In this document: in pieces, positions 1 to 12,200 of the stretch | How positions within the stretch are numbered: the first letter of the stretch is position 1 | Layout of the letters: each line of letters opens with the position of its first letter | Assembly: GCA_015680685.1 (NCBI GenBank) | Contig: MNCI01021382.1 | Span: 388,935-452,934 of the forward strand | Reading direction: 5' to 3' | Origin: Gnetum montanum | Lineage: Eukaryota; Streptophyta; Gnetopsida; Gnetales; Gnetaceae | Length of the DNA stretch: 64,000 bases | Notes under the pieces: model-generated | Told to the model about the DNA's origin: nothing | The model's database searches: none | The model's input: the letters and a program-made list of their open reading frames with translations, nothing else | Program-made: the position numbers and the translations under genes

Positions 1-108
1 GCGGGATGTGATATCGCGTACGCGATATCGCAGGGTAAGACGCGATATCGCGTACACGATATCGCATGGGATGCGATATCGCGGCCTAGTGCAAGTCGCG
101 TCTCATCA
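1..108 (-). mobile_element. Truncated LTR end of the TGATGAG family (LTR J1)
   Basis: This is the terminal part of an LTR whose remainder lies left of the window. It ends in the family terminus CTCATCA at 102-108 and is packed with CpG-rich palindromes built on GCGATATCGC. The same arrangement occurs at the right ends of the two LTRs of element A (33400-33527 and 41340-41415), so J1 is in minus orientation. The next five bases, GTCAC, could be a target-site duplication, but the left copy is not visible. Confidence 0.8.
10..29. repeat. Perfect 20-bp CpG-rich palindrome
   Basis: The sequence gatatcgcgtacgcgatatc reads identically on both strands. The identical 20-mer recurs at 37012-37031 inside element A, and near copies fill the U3 ends of the A LTRs. 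It is a family-specific U3 cassette rather than a chance palindrome. Confidence 0.9.
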
Positions 109-734
109 GTCACCTACAACAATAATGAAAGATAGAGTAATTTAAGATCTAATTCATTTACTGCCTAGCTAGCCTAACACAAGTACATATCCCACTTTCC
201 TGAACACATATAGCACTATTAGGCTACCAAACTTTAAGCATTGCTAGGTTACCAAGCACTATATGTATGCTTGAAGTGGTCGTGCTTGTGTTCACTAACA
301 ACTGAAAATTAATTACTTAATTTAAATGCATTAAAGTAAAGCGCATGAAAATAAAATGCATTAAAGGAAACATTAATCTATTATTAAGGCTACAAGGATT
401 ATCAACAGAGTTTGTTTTTATTCTCATCACACTATTGTGCTTAAGGTACATCAGTGTTCAAGCAAAGATCCATACACACTTAGACTCCTACTATGGGCAC
501 TCAACAAATATTCTAACTTTGGAGAAAACAAACTACAAAAGCTTCGCTAACTATGACAAAAACTAATATCAAAATCGTGAGCCTAAGCGCTATATTTATA
601 GGCTAGCATATACCTCGTGACAAAGGATATTCGACATTGCATCTTGGCTCCAACATTAGATACTTGGAGCCTCAACATCGAGGCTTTGACATTAGGTACT
701 CAATGTCAGAGCAAATGAAAAATGTGATTCATTA
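109..734 (-). mobile_element. Diverged LTR of the same superfamily (LTR J2)
   Basis: The segment shares the layout of solo LTR I (50776-51604): the block with gctaggttaccaagc, a conserved stretch around agactcctactatgggcact, a minus-strand TATA (plus-strand tatatttatagg near 591) and a dyad-rich U3 with repeated cattgag/ctcaatg motifs. It ends in a decayed terminus, ttcatta. Its other end was probably cut by insertion of J1. Confidence 0.65.
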
Positions 735-1489
735 GTAGGTACAAGAAGGTTAGCTACTTATTAGAATCTATAGAATCAAGAATATTTCCTTTATTTCAAG
801 AGGTCAATTGAGATCCAAGCTTCATTAAGCAAGAATAGGTTTAAATCTAGAAATCTCTAAGAGATTCACCAAACACAACCATGTATAAGAGATTGGAAGG
901 GAAAGTAATGCACAATTGATGCCAAGAGAGCTAGTGTTACCAAGTGTTTATAAGCACAAAAGATAGGATTTTCACCATTTCAAGAAATAAATAATTAATA
1001 ATTATTTTCTAAACTCATATAACATGAATCCACAAAAAAGATCTAATGGTCAACTAATGGGTTAAAATCATCAAGTATCCATTAGCATGTCTCATAACCG
1101 TATTCTTACTTTATTCCAGAACCTTAAAATAAAATCAAATATGAAAATATAAATATAATCATTAATAAAGTACTAGTAATGAGCCACCACCATCCTTCCA
1201 ACTTGTCCACACTTATGAGCAATAAGAATTAGTAAATATAAATATAATAGACCCAAATGAAAATGATTGATAAAAAAATATAAAGATACCAAAATATCAC
1301 ATGTAAGAAATGTTTCAAGATCTCAAACTTTAAGATATATAACAATTAAGAGATCACAAGTTCAAGCCTTAATAACATAAAGAAGGGGTATTAACATGCA
1401 TTAACAAGGTACAATACCACAAAATATAACATTAATCTTAAAAAACAAGCATGAAAAATAAATAACAAAGCAAAGTTTCCAAGCTCTAT
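735..1489. other. AT-rich spacer, no gene seen
   Basis: No open frame of protein-like composition, no tRNA or rRNA and no clear transposon terminus is visible. It is probably decayed repeat sequence. Confidence 0.5.
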
Positions 1490-2830
1490 AACACCATGGT
1501 TTTCTATTCTCCAATAGATATCCATAATTTGTATAAAACTTGCATGTAACACTATTGAAGTTTCCAAATGCCTTTGATTTAAGAATTAATTTAAATAAAA
1601 GTCATGTGTTCAATTTTGGCATTAATCAAAAACTATTACACCAATATATTGATTTACTAAGATGTGAAGTAAACTTATTACCTACCATGTATCTGGGGCT
1701 TCCTATCTTTGTGAGTCACGTGAAAAAAAAAAAAGCTTTGGTACCCACTTTTTTAGAAGCTTGATAATAGACTTGTTAAGTGGAAGGCTAAGTTATTATT
1801 AGGTTAGTTAATTATAATTAGTGAGATCACTTCATTGATTTTATTATAGTAAAATAATAATTTTTGAAATAGGAAAAAAAGAAATAATTGTTTTATGGTT
1901 CAATAAGATAAAGAAAATGTTTCATGTTTTAAATTGGAATATAATATGTAAATTATGATGTTGGATGGAATCTTAGACATATTCAAAATAATAATTATGC
2001 TTTGTTAGGAAAAATTGTTAGGTAGCTTTTTTATCTTAAATAAATTGTTGGTTTTCACTTTATTAATGCTCCTAGCATTATTAATCTCTCCCCAAATTGA
2101 AAAGGGCTTCAATCTATAAGACATTGGTCTTATTAACATGTTTATTTGCATAAGTAATAGTGATGGAATAAAATACTTTGCAAAGAACACTTATACCAGT
2201 ATACGTCCTATGGGAAAAGGGCAGTATTTAGTAGATTGACATCCAAAATCCCATTTCTACTTATTGCATTAGTCTCTCTACTAGTAAGATGCTTCATGGA
2301 AAATTACCCATTGGTCAATATCTTGCACACAAGAATATTATAAAAGATCTAGGTTGTCTCTTATGTTCTCAGTAACAAAAACTACTATCTTTTTATAAAT
2401 TTGCTTGTTGATTCAGGATTTTTGGAATGAGTTCAAGAATTGTGCTCATAGTTCACCATCTATAGCTAATTTTGTTAATGAATTTTGTTAGCATGACAAC
2501 GACATCTTTATAGAGGACAACAATTTAAGGTATAGACAACACTTCCATGGTTTATTTGGTTTGTGGTATAGTAGGAATAAAATTTGGAGTTTTTCAAGAG
2601 AGGTTAAGAAGCTCAACATTAACATGGGTTATTGCTTTAGCTCTTTGGAGGGATGTTGCAAAATTTTAGAGGAATTATAACTAGGACAATGTTGTTTAGT
2701 TATAATTAGAAAAAGAATGTGAATGGTAGTTTATCTGTTGTTTTGTTTGTTCTTTTATAAATGGAATTAACTTTTTATAACCCAACCAGTATATTGTTTA
2801 ATGAAAATAAAAGATAGCAATTCTTTAAGA
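1490..2830 (+). mobile_element. Decayed L1-type LINE, reverse transcriptase C-terminal part
   Basis: Broken plus-strand frames carry in order the landmarks of a plant L1-type LINE ORF2. Near 1570-1640 there is an RT segment (INLNKSHVFNFGIN), near 1680-1710 the hallmark YLGLP, near 1755-1790 LDNRLVKWKAKLL, and near 2000 a NYALLGK segment. Around 2290-2380 is the zf-RVT-like region ending with a Cys pair, and around 2560-2600 the terminal LWYSRNKIW motif. Many stops and frameshifts make it a dead copy, and the 5' half is missing. Its 3' end lies only about 300 bp upstream of the next gene. Confidence 0.75.
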
Positions 2831-3269
2831 AATATGATAAGTACTCTTTGGAATTGAATTAGCATATTAATGCCATTTTTTCATGTTTTATTTTACCAAC
2901 GAATTGACATGAGGTTCCTCAAATTCATCTTTTTCAATGACATTGGCATTCAACATAAAATGAATGTACTAAACTTTAATTTTTTTAAAAAGAAAATAAA
3001 CAGATAAAATAAGGTTAGTATTATATTTTAAAAAATCTATTATGTAAATTAATTTTTAAAACGTTGTGCATACCCGGGACTTTTTAAATTATTCACGAAC
3101 GAATCATTGAAGTTGCAGATACATAGAATCAGAATTGAAAATACTCTCAGATACGTGTTTTGAAGATCAACCATACGAATGGTTTAATAGGCTGGCAATC
3201 GCCAAGGAAAACATATGTTTACAACGCTTGGCTGCAAAGTTTTGGGGCACTGAAAAATTGCAAGTAAAC
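2831..3269 (+). promoter_or_regulatory. Upstream region and 5' leader of the reductase gene
   Basis: This is the only space between the LINE remnant and the chosen start codon, so promoter and leader must lie here or inside the LINE. It is AT-rich with no convincing TATA box at a defined distance. An in-frame ATG at 3135 would add 45 residues before the likely presequence. Its predicted peptide does not resemble a targeting peptide, so 3135-3269 is taken as leader. Confidence 0.4.
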
Positions 3270-6200
3270 ATGGCAGCAAGACTGTTTCTGAGAAAATGGT
3301 TTTCATCCTCCGTTACAGCTAAACCTATCAATGCATGCATTGTGGGAAGCGGTCCTTCAGGACTCTACACAGCCGATAAGGTCATATCGTTTATTTTCCC
3401 CTGTTTTATATTTTTCTCCTTTCTCCTGACCTGTTCATTGGTTCTGTAATTGTTCCATCTTATATTCTGCAAATTTGGGATTTGTGTTGTTTGATATTTT
3501 CGTGGGGTCTGGAATTTATGTACGGGATCGATGTGTTTGCAGCTGCTGAAAAGATTTGAGAGGGCAAATGTAGATATAATAGAAAGATTGCCTACGCCAT
3601 TTGGACTGGTCCGCTCTGGAGTGGCGCCTGATCACCCTGAAACAAAGGTTTGTTTCAATCATCCAATCCAGCACTTGTTTATTTTCCTGATTTTTAACTT
3701 TTGCCCATGAAAAATCTGTTCAGTAAGTCCGTATCCTCGGTATATATCAGTATATATATGTATTAAACTTGTAAGCTTTGCACGGCGAATTTAGCATATT
3801 TGAATTTCCTGGATTTTCAATTACTCCGACTGATGCCTGTTCCAAATAATGGTAGTGTTTAGCAACATTGTTGTCTTCGAATTTGCATGTGAATTTTTTA
3901 TGCAACTTTTTGATAGTTTTCAGTTATCAATATAATAACTCCCAGATTTCATAAAATGGTTTTCAAAAACGCGTACCCGATTTTTAAAACTAAAACTGGA
4001 GATTTTATTATGTCCGTAATACATTCATGTCATGGAAAACAAATGGAGACTCTACCGCTGGGTACGATAAAATTAAATCATTCAAAATTTTAGTAGTAGT
4101 ATTGTATTTTCATCTCAAATGTTTAGTTATATGACAACTAAGTAAAGCATGTTACTCATCCTCAAGGACTGCAAAGCTACATGACGTACATGTGTGCCCT
4201 TGTGTTGGCAGGTGAATCCATCTTTCACTTTTTATTCTTAGATGACAAACTCAAATGAAGCTTGCTGATAAACTCTGAGCTTTAATTAAGAAATTAGCTA
4301 TATGATACTGAACTGACGAATCTAAAGAATTACCTTTAATGCATACCAAGCAGAATTTTTAATTTCCTTTGCATGTAACAATCACCTTGCCAATATGTGT
4401 TGTTTAACCAACTTTTGGATATGCTTAGGATTGCTTTGCATCTCCTACTCTAAGACATTCTAAATCTTGAGCCATTGTGTCTTCTGGAAGTACCAAACTT
4501 CTTCTTTTGTACTTTGAAGTACTACTTTAGAAAGCTTAGGCTGTTCTAATTCTGTAAAGTTTTGAGTATAAGCAATAAATTGATAAAGAGCTTTAGCTTT
4601 TAGGGAAAGAGAGCACACTGTAAAAGCAATATGGGATATGGTGTTTGAGCCTTTACCTTTAATTTATCTAATTAAAAACAAAAATCTTTTGTACCTTTCA
4701 ATACCTGCCAGTGTTTTACACTGAGACCTTGGCCCCACACTGCATATCCACACAGCAAAGTAGGATAAATGATAGTCTGGAAGAGTTATTTTCTTACTTT
4801 CCAAGCCCATATTTTTAGGGTGAAAATATCACTCACAGATCAGTCACATGAAGCTTTTGATTTCTGGTTGTATTTTACATGTCTTAGATGTGATTATAAG
4901 AGAGTCACTTCATGTCCTTTTTGAAGTATACAGTGTGCTTGCTACAACTACAATTGATTTATTGACCAGATTCATTATGGTTAATTTTGGAAGAATTTTG
5001 TTATACCATGAATTTTTTTTGTAATAATTGCTCCTCAGGTTTATTGGCTCCTCTCTACAGCACAAAAATCAGGCGTCCAATTTTTTATGTCTAATTACAC
5101 AGGGATCTGAAATCAAATTCTATAGTTTTCCATAATCAATTCCATTTAGTCCTCGTTACAATTCTTATCATGTAAGCTAATAGATTTCCAAAGGATATCT
5201 TTTAGATTAAATATGTAAGCAAACTCAGTTGTCACACTATTTTTAACTTGTCATTTTGCATTAAATAATTCAGATACATTCATTTTTATTCCCCTCTGTG
5301 CAAGTCAATGCCCCAGCTGTATCCAGAAAGATTGATTTTTTTCAAGGCACATCTTTTGCAAGTAACTTCTGATATGAAGCTTGAAGTTGATTAAAAGGGT
5401 ACCTTTCAGTGATGTAAATGGCTCTAGATTTGAGCTCCCTCCCATGTTTTCTGCTTCAAGTTTGATCAATAGTATTATCATACGAAAGTATGCTGTATTA
5501 ACAAATCTGTAAGTGCCATGAGTGTTTATTGTTAAATAATCCTTGCTACCAATGATATTCTTTCATAATTATGATTGTGTAAAATTTAGGGTTTGTAGTG
5601 TCTTTCATTACATTTGAGGCCATTATCTGGAATGATGGTAAGGCGCTTGTTTCTTAGGTTGTTCGGAAGGTTGTTAAATTCTGCCTTTGTGATTTTCCCA
5701 TGGCATCAGTTCCTTTTTGGTTTGTTGATAGCAATTCCTTCTTCTGAATGAATTCAGCTTCCATAAGTTTAGCTTTATCAATAACTGCTGATAAGTTACC
5801 CAACTCGAACAAATTAACTTTTCTTGGGCTGAAGGATGCAAGCCATTGATAAAGTTTCTGACTCTCATGTATTATACATCATCAAATTAACAAACTCACG
5901 TTCATATTCAGCCACATTCTTGGACCCTTGCTGTAGGTGTAAGTATTCCCATCTTTCTTCTTGATGAATAGAACTGGTGCTCCCCATGATGACACACTAG
6001 GCCTAATGAATCCCTTCTTTAATAGTTCCTCAAGTTGAGTTTTTAACTCATGCATCTCAGCTGGTGACATTCTATATGGTGCCTTTGAGGCTGGAGTGCT
6101 CCTTGGAAGAATTTCAATCCCAAACTCTACCTTTCTTTTTGTTGGCATTCCCGGTAACTCATCAGTAAACACATCTTTGAATTCATCTACAACTAAACAG

Positions 6201-9200
6201 TCCAACGGTGTCTTCTCCTGTTGGCGATCATTATCACTGTTAGCTGCATACAGTTTGACCGAAATTGTTGCTTTTTTTGTTTGCATCTCTTGCACCATTT
6301 GTTTTGCAGAAACAATGTTTCTTGAGCAATGCCAAGGCTGACAGAAAATTTTCTGGTTTATTTCTCCATTGTTAATTTCTATGCAGTTCTGTTCACAATC
6401 AATTTTTGCCTTATTTTTCACCAACCAGTCCATACCCAAAACCACATTGTATGATCCCAAATTCATAACAAGGAAGTCCATAACATAAGGCTGATTCATG
6501 ATTTTTATTTCACAACTAGGCACAAAACATTCTAAGGCTTTATGATCACCTGAAGCCATTTCTTCTCAATTTAGGCATATGAAAGACAGACCAACACCAC
6601 AACAAACAATGCACAAATTCAGACTTAATAAGAGGTTTCAAGGAATGTAAAAGAAAGCCAAGCCTAGCGCTCTGATACCAAAATGTAATACCCATTCAGG
6701 GAGCAAGAGCTAGCACCTGAAGAGCACCATAAGAGGTTTCATTATGTTTGATGCCATTGTCTGGAATGATGGTAAGATGCTTGTTTCTTAGGTTGTAAGG
6801 CCTGGGTTTGAGCCTGGATGTAGCCATAAAATAATAATAATAATAAAGTTAGATGTTTGCTTATCTACTAGCCCTTTAGAATCTTGCTTACGGGTACAAG
6901 CATTAAGGCTCTGGCTGATGACCCTTTAGTGTCTTTCATTACATTTACATTGATTGCTTTGCACTTTTGAGTATCATTTTTATTTCTTCTTAAATAAATT
7001 GTTTAGAGTGAGTGCTACCTGAATAAATAATGGAGTCTTTTGCCTGCCATGTTGACTAAAAGGTGTGTTTTCTATGCCAGGTTGTAATCAACCAATTCTC
7101 CAGAATTTGTTCAAATGATCGATGTTCTTTTTTTGGGAATGTCACTTTAGGAAAGAATATTTTTCTAAGTGACCTCCAGAAACTTTACCATGTGGTAGGA
7201 TTTGTTTTGTGCTCTTCAAATGGATGTATACTTGAATTGTGTGTGAAATTTTTTTTTTAAAAAAATAATGTAGGGTTATAATTTTTTTTCGTTTGTGTTG
7301 TCTTCATTCTGCTTTTTGCTATGTACTGTGGTCATTATTTGTGTAGGTTGTTTTGGCTTATGGAGCAGAACATGATAAGGGACTTGGAATCCCTGGTGAA
7401 GTAAATCTCTCTCTCTCTGTTTGCCATTGTAGAAACAGGATATACTTGCATTTTCATATTTTCATTTTGTTCTCTCTCTCTCTGTTTGCCATTGTAGAAA
7501 CAGCATATACTTGCATTTTTCATATTTTCATTTTGTTTTATCTGTAGAACTTATCTGGTATTCACAGTGCAAGAGAGTTTGTCTGGTGGTACAATGGTCA
7601 CCCAGACTGCAGCAACATGTTAGTAGATTTGGAAAACACTGACACTGCAGTTATTCTTGGCCAGGTATGGATTAATAATTTATTTGGGATAATCTATTTT
7701 GGTAGGAAGGTTGTTGACAATAGCTTTTTTATAAGAGTCCTCTTAACACCAACCTAAAAATATATATTTCATTCTTTCCCTGTGATGCATGAGTGAACAT
7801 GAATCTTAAACCTAATGGTAGTGGGCGAAATACATTAATCATCAACTTAAGGTTTACCTACTGTAAAAGCTATTTTAACAACAATTCAAAATTAGATGAT
7901 TATATGCTAATTTAAGAATCAAACATAATAGTGCAGTTCTGTTTAAGCTCTTAAAAAATCTAGCGTTTCTGGTAGTTGTAGCTATTCTAACTAATTAAAA
8001 GAAAACAAGATAGCCAATTCAAATCTTTGTTGTTGGTTGGATGCTGATAGTCAGTTTGTTGACATTTAATTTCAATTTTGAAGGCTGATACTCTTTTTAT
8101 TTTTATTTTGTCTTGTGAAGACTTCTGTGAAAACCAACAAGAAAATGAAATGCTACATGTTTGACAGAATTTGATTCCTCATGTGCTTCCTCCAAACACA
8201 AGCTTGTACACAATTTGATCATTTTGTGACATATTCAGTGATTTTGTTCAACCTACTTAGAACTGGAAGATTAATTGAGGTTTTCTATTATGTCTATGTG
8301 GAGAGCGATGGGAGCTATTGGACAAAATTTATTTAACTGTTTCTTTTACACAATTTTATTATGTCTTAGTGTAAACTTCTCAGATTGAACCTTTGACCAG
8401 TTAGATGCAAGTCAGAAGCCTTACCAACAACACTAATCATTGCATCATTTATAAGTAATTATTATGTCATTTTACATATTCCTGAATTTATGGTGGCTCT
8501 TTCATTCTGTAAGATAGTAATAAATTATGTTGTATGTACTGTGTGCATTCTTCTAGCTCTTACAAACAACTTTTTAAAGCTGGTGACATGCTTATAAAAA
8601 ATCATGAGGATTTATGATTTTGATCCTTTTTGCTCTATTTATGCAAATATTTTTTTATACTTCACTTCATGCATAGGTTTTCTCTGCCCACTTTACCTTT
8701 CTTATTTTCATTAATGTTCTTACCATATTAAGTCTTCAGAGTACCTGCAGTGATTTGATTTTGTTTTTTGTTTTTTTTGAAATAGCTTCACAATAGTTTG
8801 TATAAATTTGCACTTGATAGGGAAATGTTGCACTTGATGTTGCTCGGATTCTTCTGCGACCTCCAAATGAGTTGGGTGGCACTGATATTGCAGAACATGC
8901 ATTGTCAACCCTTCAAAAAAGCTGCATAAGGTTGAGATTTCTTGTAGGTCATTGTATGATTTTTAATAGCATTAGGATACCAAGTTTTTAGCTTATGGAT
9001 TGTAAATGTCACTGTACTTTGAATAACTTTCTGTTTTTTTTAAAAAAGGAGAGTTTATCTTGTTGGAAGACGTGGCCCAGTGCAAGCCGCCTGTACAGCA
9101 AAAGAATTGCGTGAAATCCTTGGTATAAGAGCTTTCAAGGCTTTATTATGATAATTTAATTAATGAACACCATCCAAAATTTACATTATTGTGTATGTCA

Positions 9201-12200
9201 CGAAACATTGCATATAGTCATAAAGATATATAGGCTTTTAGTAACTTGAATTTGAAATGATATTATGACACTAGTGTCGAATACAGGACGGTCATGTATT
9301 TTTTCAAAATTTCCTGTCATTTATACTGAAGTTTCATTGTGTATTCATACATTAATCTCGATAGCTTGTCACTGGCAATCATGTTGAAGGTATACATGGG
9401 CTTTCTGTGGAGATAAAAGCTGAGGATCTAGTCACTTCAGCTTTAAATGAGGTACAGCCAGATTTGAATGATTGTTTTTCTGGATAGCTTATTTTAAAAA
9501 AGCGCAATATAAAAGGCAATATGACATAAGACTTTTTACAATGCCCAACAGTTGTTCTTCAGCAGGTTTTGATAAGTATCCGATACAATTCACCAAATTT
9601 CATTATGTTTCCTTCAATTGTAAATGTGTTTACACATTTTTGTTGGTAATCAACATTTTGAATTTTGATCTTTACAATATAGCATTTCATTGATGGAAGG
9701 CATTAAGTTTACAAATATCTTTGTTTTCAAAGTATTGATCTGGACTGAGTGTGACAGATTTTAATTTTTTTCCCATATGTTAGGAAGAAATGAAAAAAAA
9801 TCGAAGCAAGAAAAGGGTATATGAGCTATTTTGCAAAGCTGCAAAGGAAAATAGTTCTTTTGATACCTCATCTGCTAAAAGAAAGCTTCATTTTGCATTT
9901 TACAGAAGGCCAGAAAGATTTTTGCCTTCTTCTGAGGGGGCCAGAGTTGCTGGGGTTCATTTGGAGAAGACAATTTTGAAAGGTTGGTATTAGATAATAA
10001 AACTTGAGGTTATGCACCAAACTAGTTTTATCGAGTAATCTTCCAAATAAGAAATTGCACATTGCTTTTCTGCACATATTTCTATTTATTTACTTTTATT
10101 AGCAAGCAAGCTAAAATGTTTAGTGAAAGAAAAGTTTAAGACATATTCACGGGTGCTTTTTGTCTTTATTGCTATGCCAAAGAATTATGTCGTAGCGTGA
10201 GCTGACAACAACAATATTTACATTTATAATTGTTTATGTAGGAGATGACTTTGGTACTAGGCAATATTCCATTGGGACTGGTGAATTTGAAGAGATCAAA
10301 TGCGGGTTTGTATTTGTTGTTATTTTTTAAATAATATATTAGTACTCTATGTTGTAATTGTTAGAATGATATATACACNAGCATCTATGATATTTAATAG
10401 TCTGTAGCTCTTATATTATAATACTTAATTTTGAATTTTGGAAATGGAAATGGAAAATTTTTATTATAACATTTTATTGTTCCATAGATCTAAGACAGAA
10501 AGCCAAACTTCACATGTTTTCAGAACATCAAAAATAAAATATTTCTAAGACGTGACTGGGATTTATATATGTGTATGTACATACAGTGTATATATCATTC
10601 TAACAATTACAACATAGAGTACTAATATATTATTTAAAAAATAACAACAAATACAANACTTTCCATTTGATGCTGTGAGAGGTAAAATATATTCCTTTTC
10701 TTAATATTTTAAGTTTTCTAATACATAATTCTGTAAGAGTTCTGTCTTGTATTCAGAACTTTCCTAATTTGTATTTATATATTTTTTCCTCTGCACAGTG
10801 ACTTTCAGTTTCCATTGGTTGGATTTTTGGGACCTTTATTGGGGATTGAAATTAATAAAATATTCATATATCAAGAAAATTCACCGAGTTATGCAATCAA
10901 AGGCTGAATCAAAGCATTTTGAAGTATACTGGAATTCATCGCCTATAGTGGATGGGTAACAAATGATAATCAATGAAGCCAATGGCCAAATGCTAAAGGC
11001 TCCAGAGTGTTAGTTCAACTAATGATCATCTATGAATGCCCAAAAATCAATGAAAGCCTGAAACTCCACAGCTTGACACTAATGTTAATGTTCCATGATA
11101 GGTCCGGCAGTCTGCCTAAGGTAACATGTTTAACCAATTGTACAAATTTATCATGTGCAAAAGGCTTTTTTATTTAGATCTTACCATTTTTGACACATGC
11201 TTGACACATTAACACTTTGATAACAATCAAGAGATTCAAAACTCAATGGCTATACAAACTGTAGTAAGCCTACATTTATGAATAAGGTAGACACATTATA
11301 GGCTTTTTGTTTGTTTGTTTTATTTTGGGGTTGGGTTTCATATTACTAATGGTTTGGTAGTTTGATGCTTAAAATTGCATGCTTTCTTTTCTTTCTTCCT
11401 TCAAATCATCCACTTCTATATTGCAGTTCATACAAACAGACTTGTAAGAAAACATTCTTCTTTTTTCATTATTTTTTAAAAGCAGGTAAAAATACAATTT
11501 AATTAATTAATTAATTTAAATTGGTAGTACATCTGGGAGTTTGCTGGGATTCTAAATGTCAACTAAGGAACATGTTAAAAGATCCATCACCCTTATGGTG
11601 GAATGACCTTAATGCTACCTTTGGTTTTTATGTCATTGTATGCATGAAAATAGTATAAAGGTTGCAGAGAGATATATGGATTCACTGTACATGTTCACAG
11701 TAAATAAGGAAAGTGCATTTTATGTCTGAGTAACTTGGGTGATTGGTCAAAGCATATTGGATGCGTTGTGCAGGTGATCTGTTCTTGGGATTCTAGGATA
11801 TCCCACGGTTTGAGGACGTGCTCCACGATGCTCTGAATTTACCCCTGGGCCTATGTGAGGATTTTTGCTGAAGCTCATTCTACGTATCACAACAGTTTTC
11901 CCAATTTTCAAATATTCCGTAAAATTATTTCATCAATGAAGCACATGAAAACCCTGATTTGCAGATTACATGCTGTCTTGTCCAATATTAATTCAAAATC
12001 ACTACCACATAGGGGACATTCACTTGTCAAATTAATGCTGCATCATAGTATGTTCTATGTTAGGATCACATCCTATTGAAATAACCATAAAAACTTTAAT
12101 TTTCTCATGCTGTAGGCACATGCAATTGTCTTTTGATCCATTGCAGCTCAGAGTGTAGCTTGCTAAAGTACAAAAACTGAAGTAGTTTTTGGGCATGCAG

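Larger units (their letters stand above)
5616..6926. mobile_element. Composite SINE / Ty3-gypsy retroposon
   Basis: Between exact 20-bp duplications lies a chimera. In order it holds a truncated tRNA-like SINE head (5616-5662), a minus-strand gypsy segment with gag and pol in inverted order (5667-6559), a gypsy leader, primer-binding site and LTR edge (6660-6745), and a full SINE-like unit (6749-6926). It resides in intron 2 of the reductase gene. One integration event of a template-switched RNA, or a SINE later disrupted, would both fit. Confidence 0.7.

Noticed and set aside
1-108. Palindrome cluster as a replication origin or protein-binding array of a plasmid or virus
   Set aside because: The same cluster is found at U3 ends of several LTRs in this window, so it is an LTR feature.
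3135-3269. Upstream in-frame ATG giving a longer reductase N terminus
   Set aside because: The extension does not look like a mitochondrial presequence, while MAARLFLRKWFSSSV from 3270 does. Kept as an alternative only.
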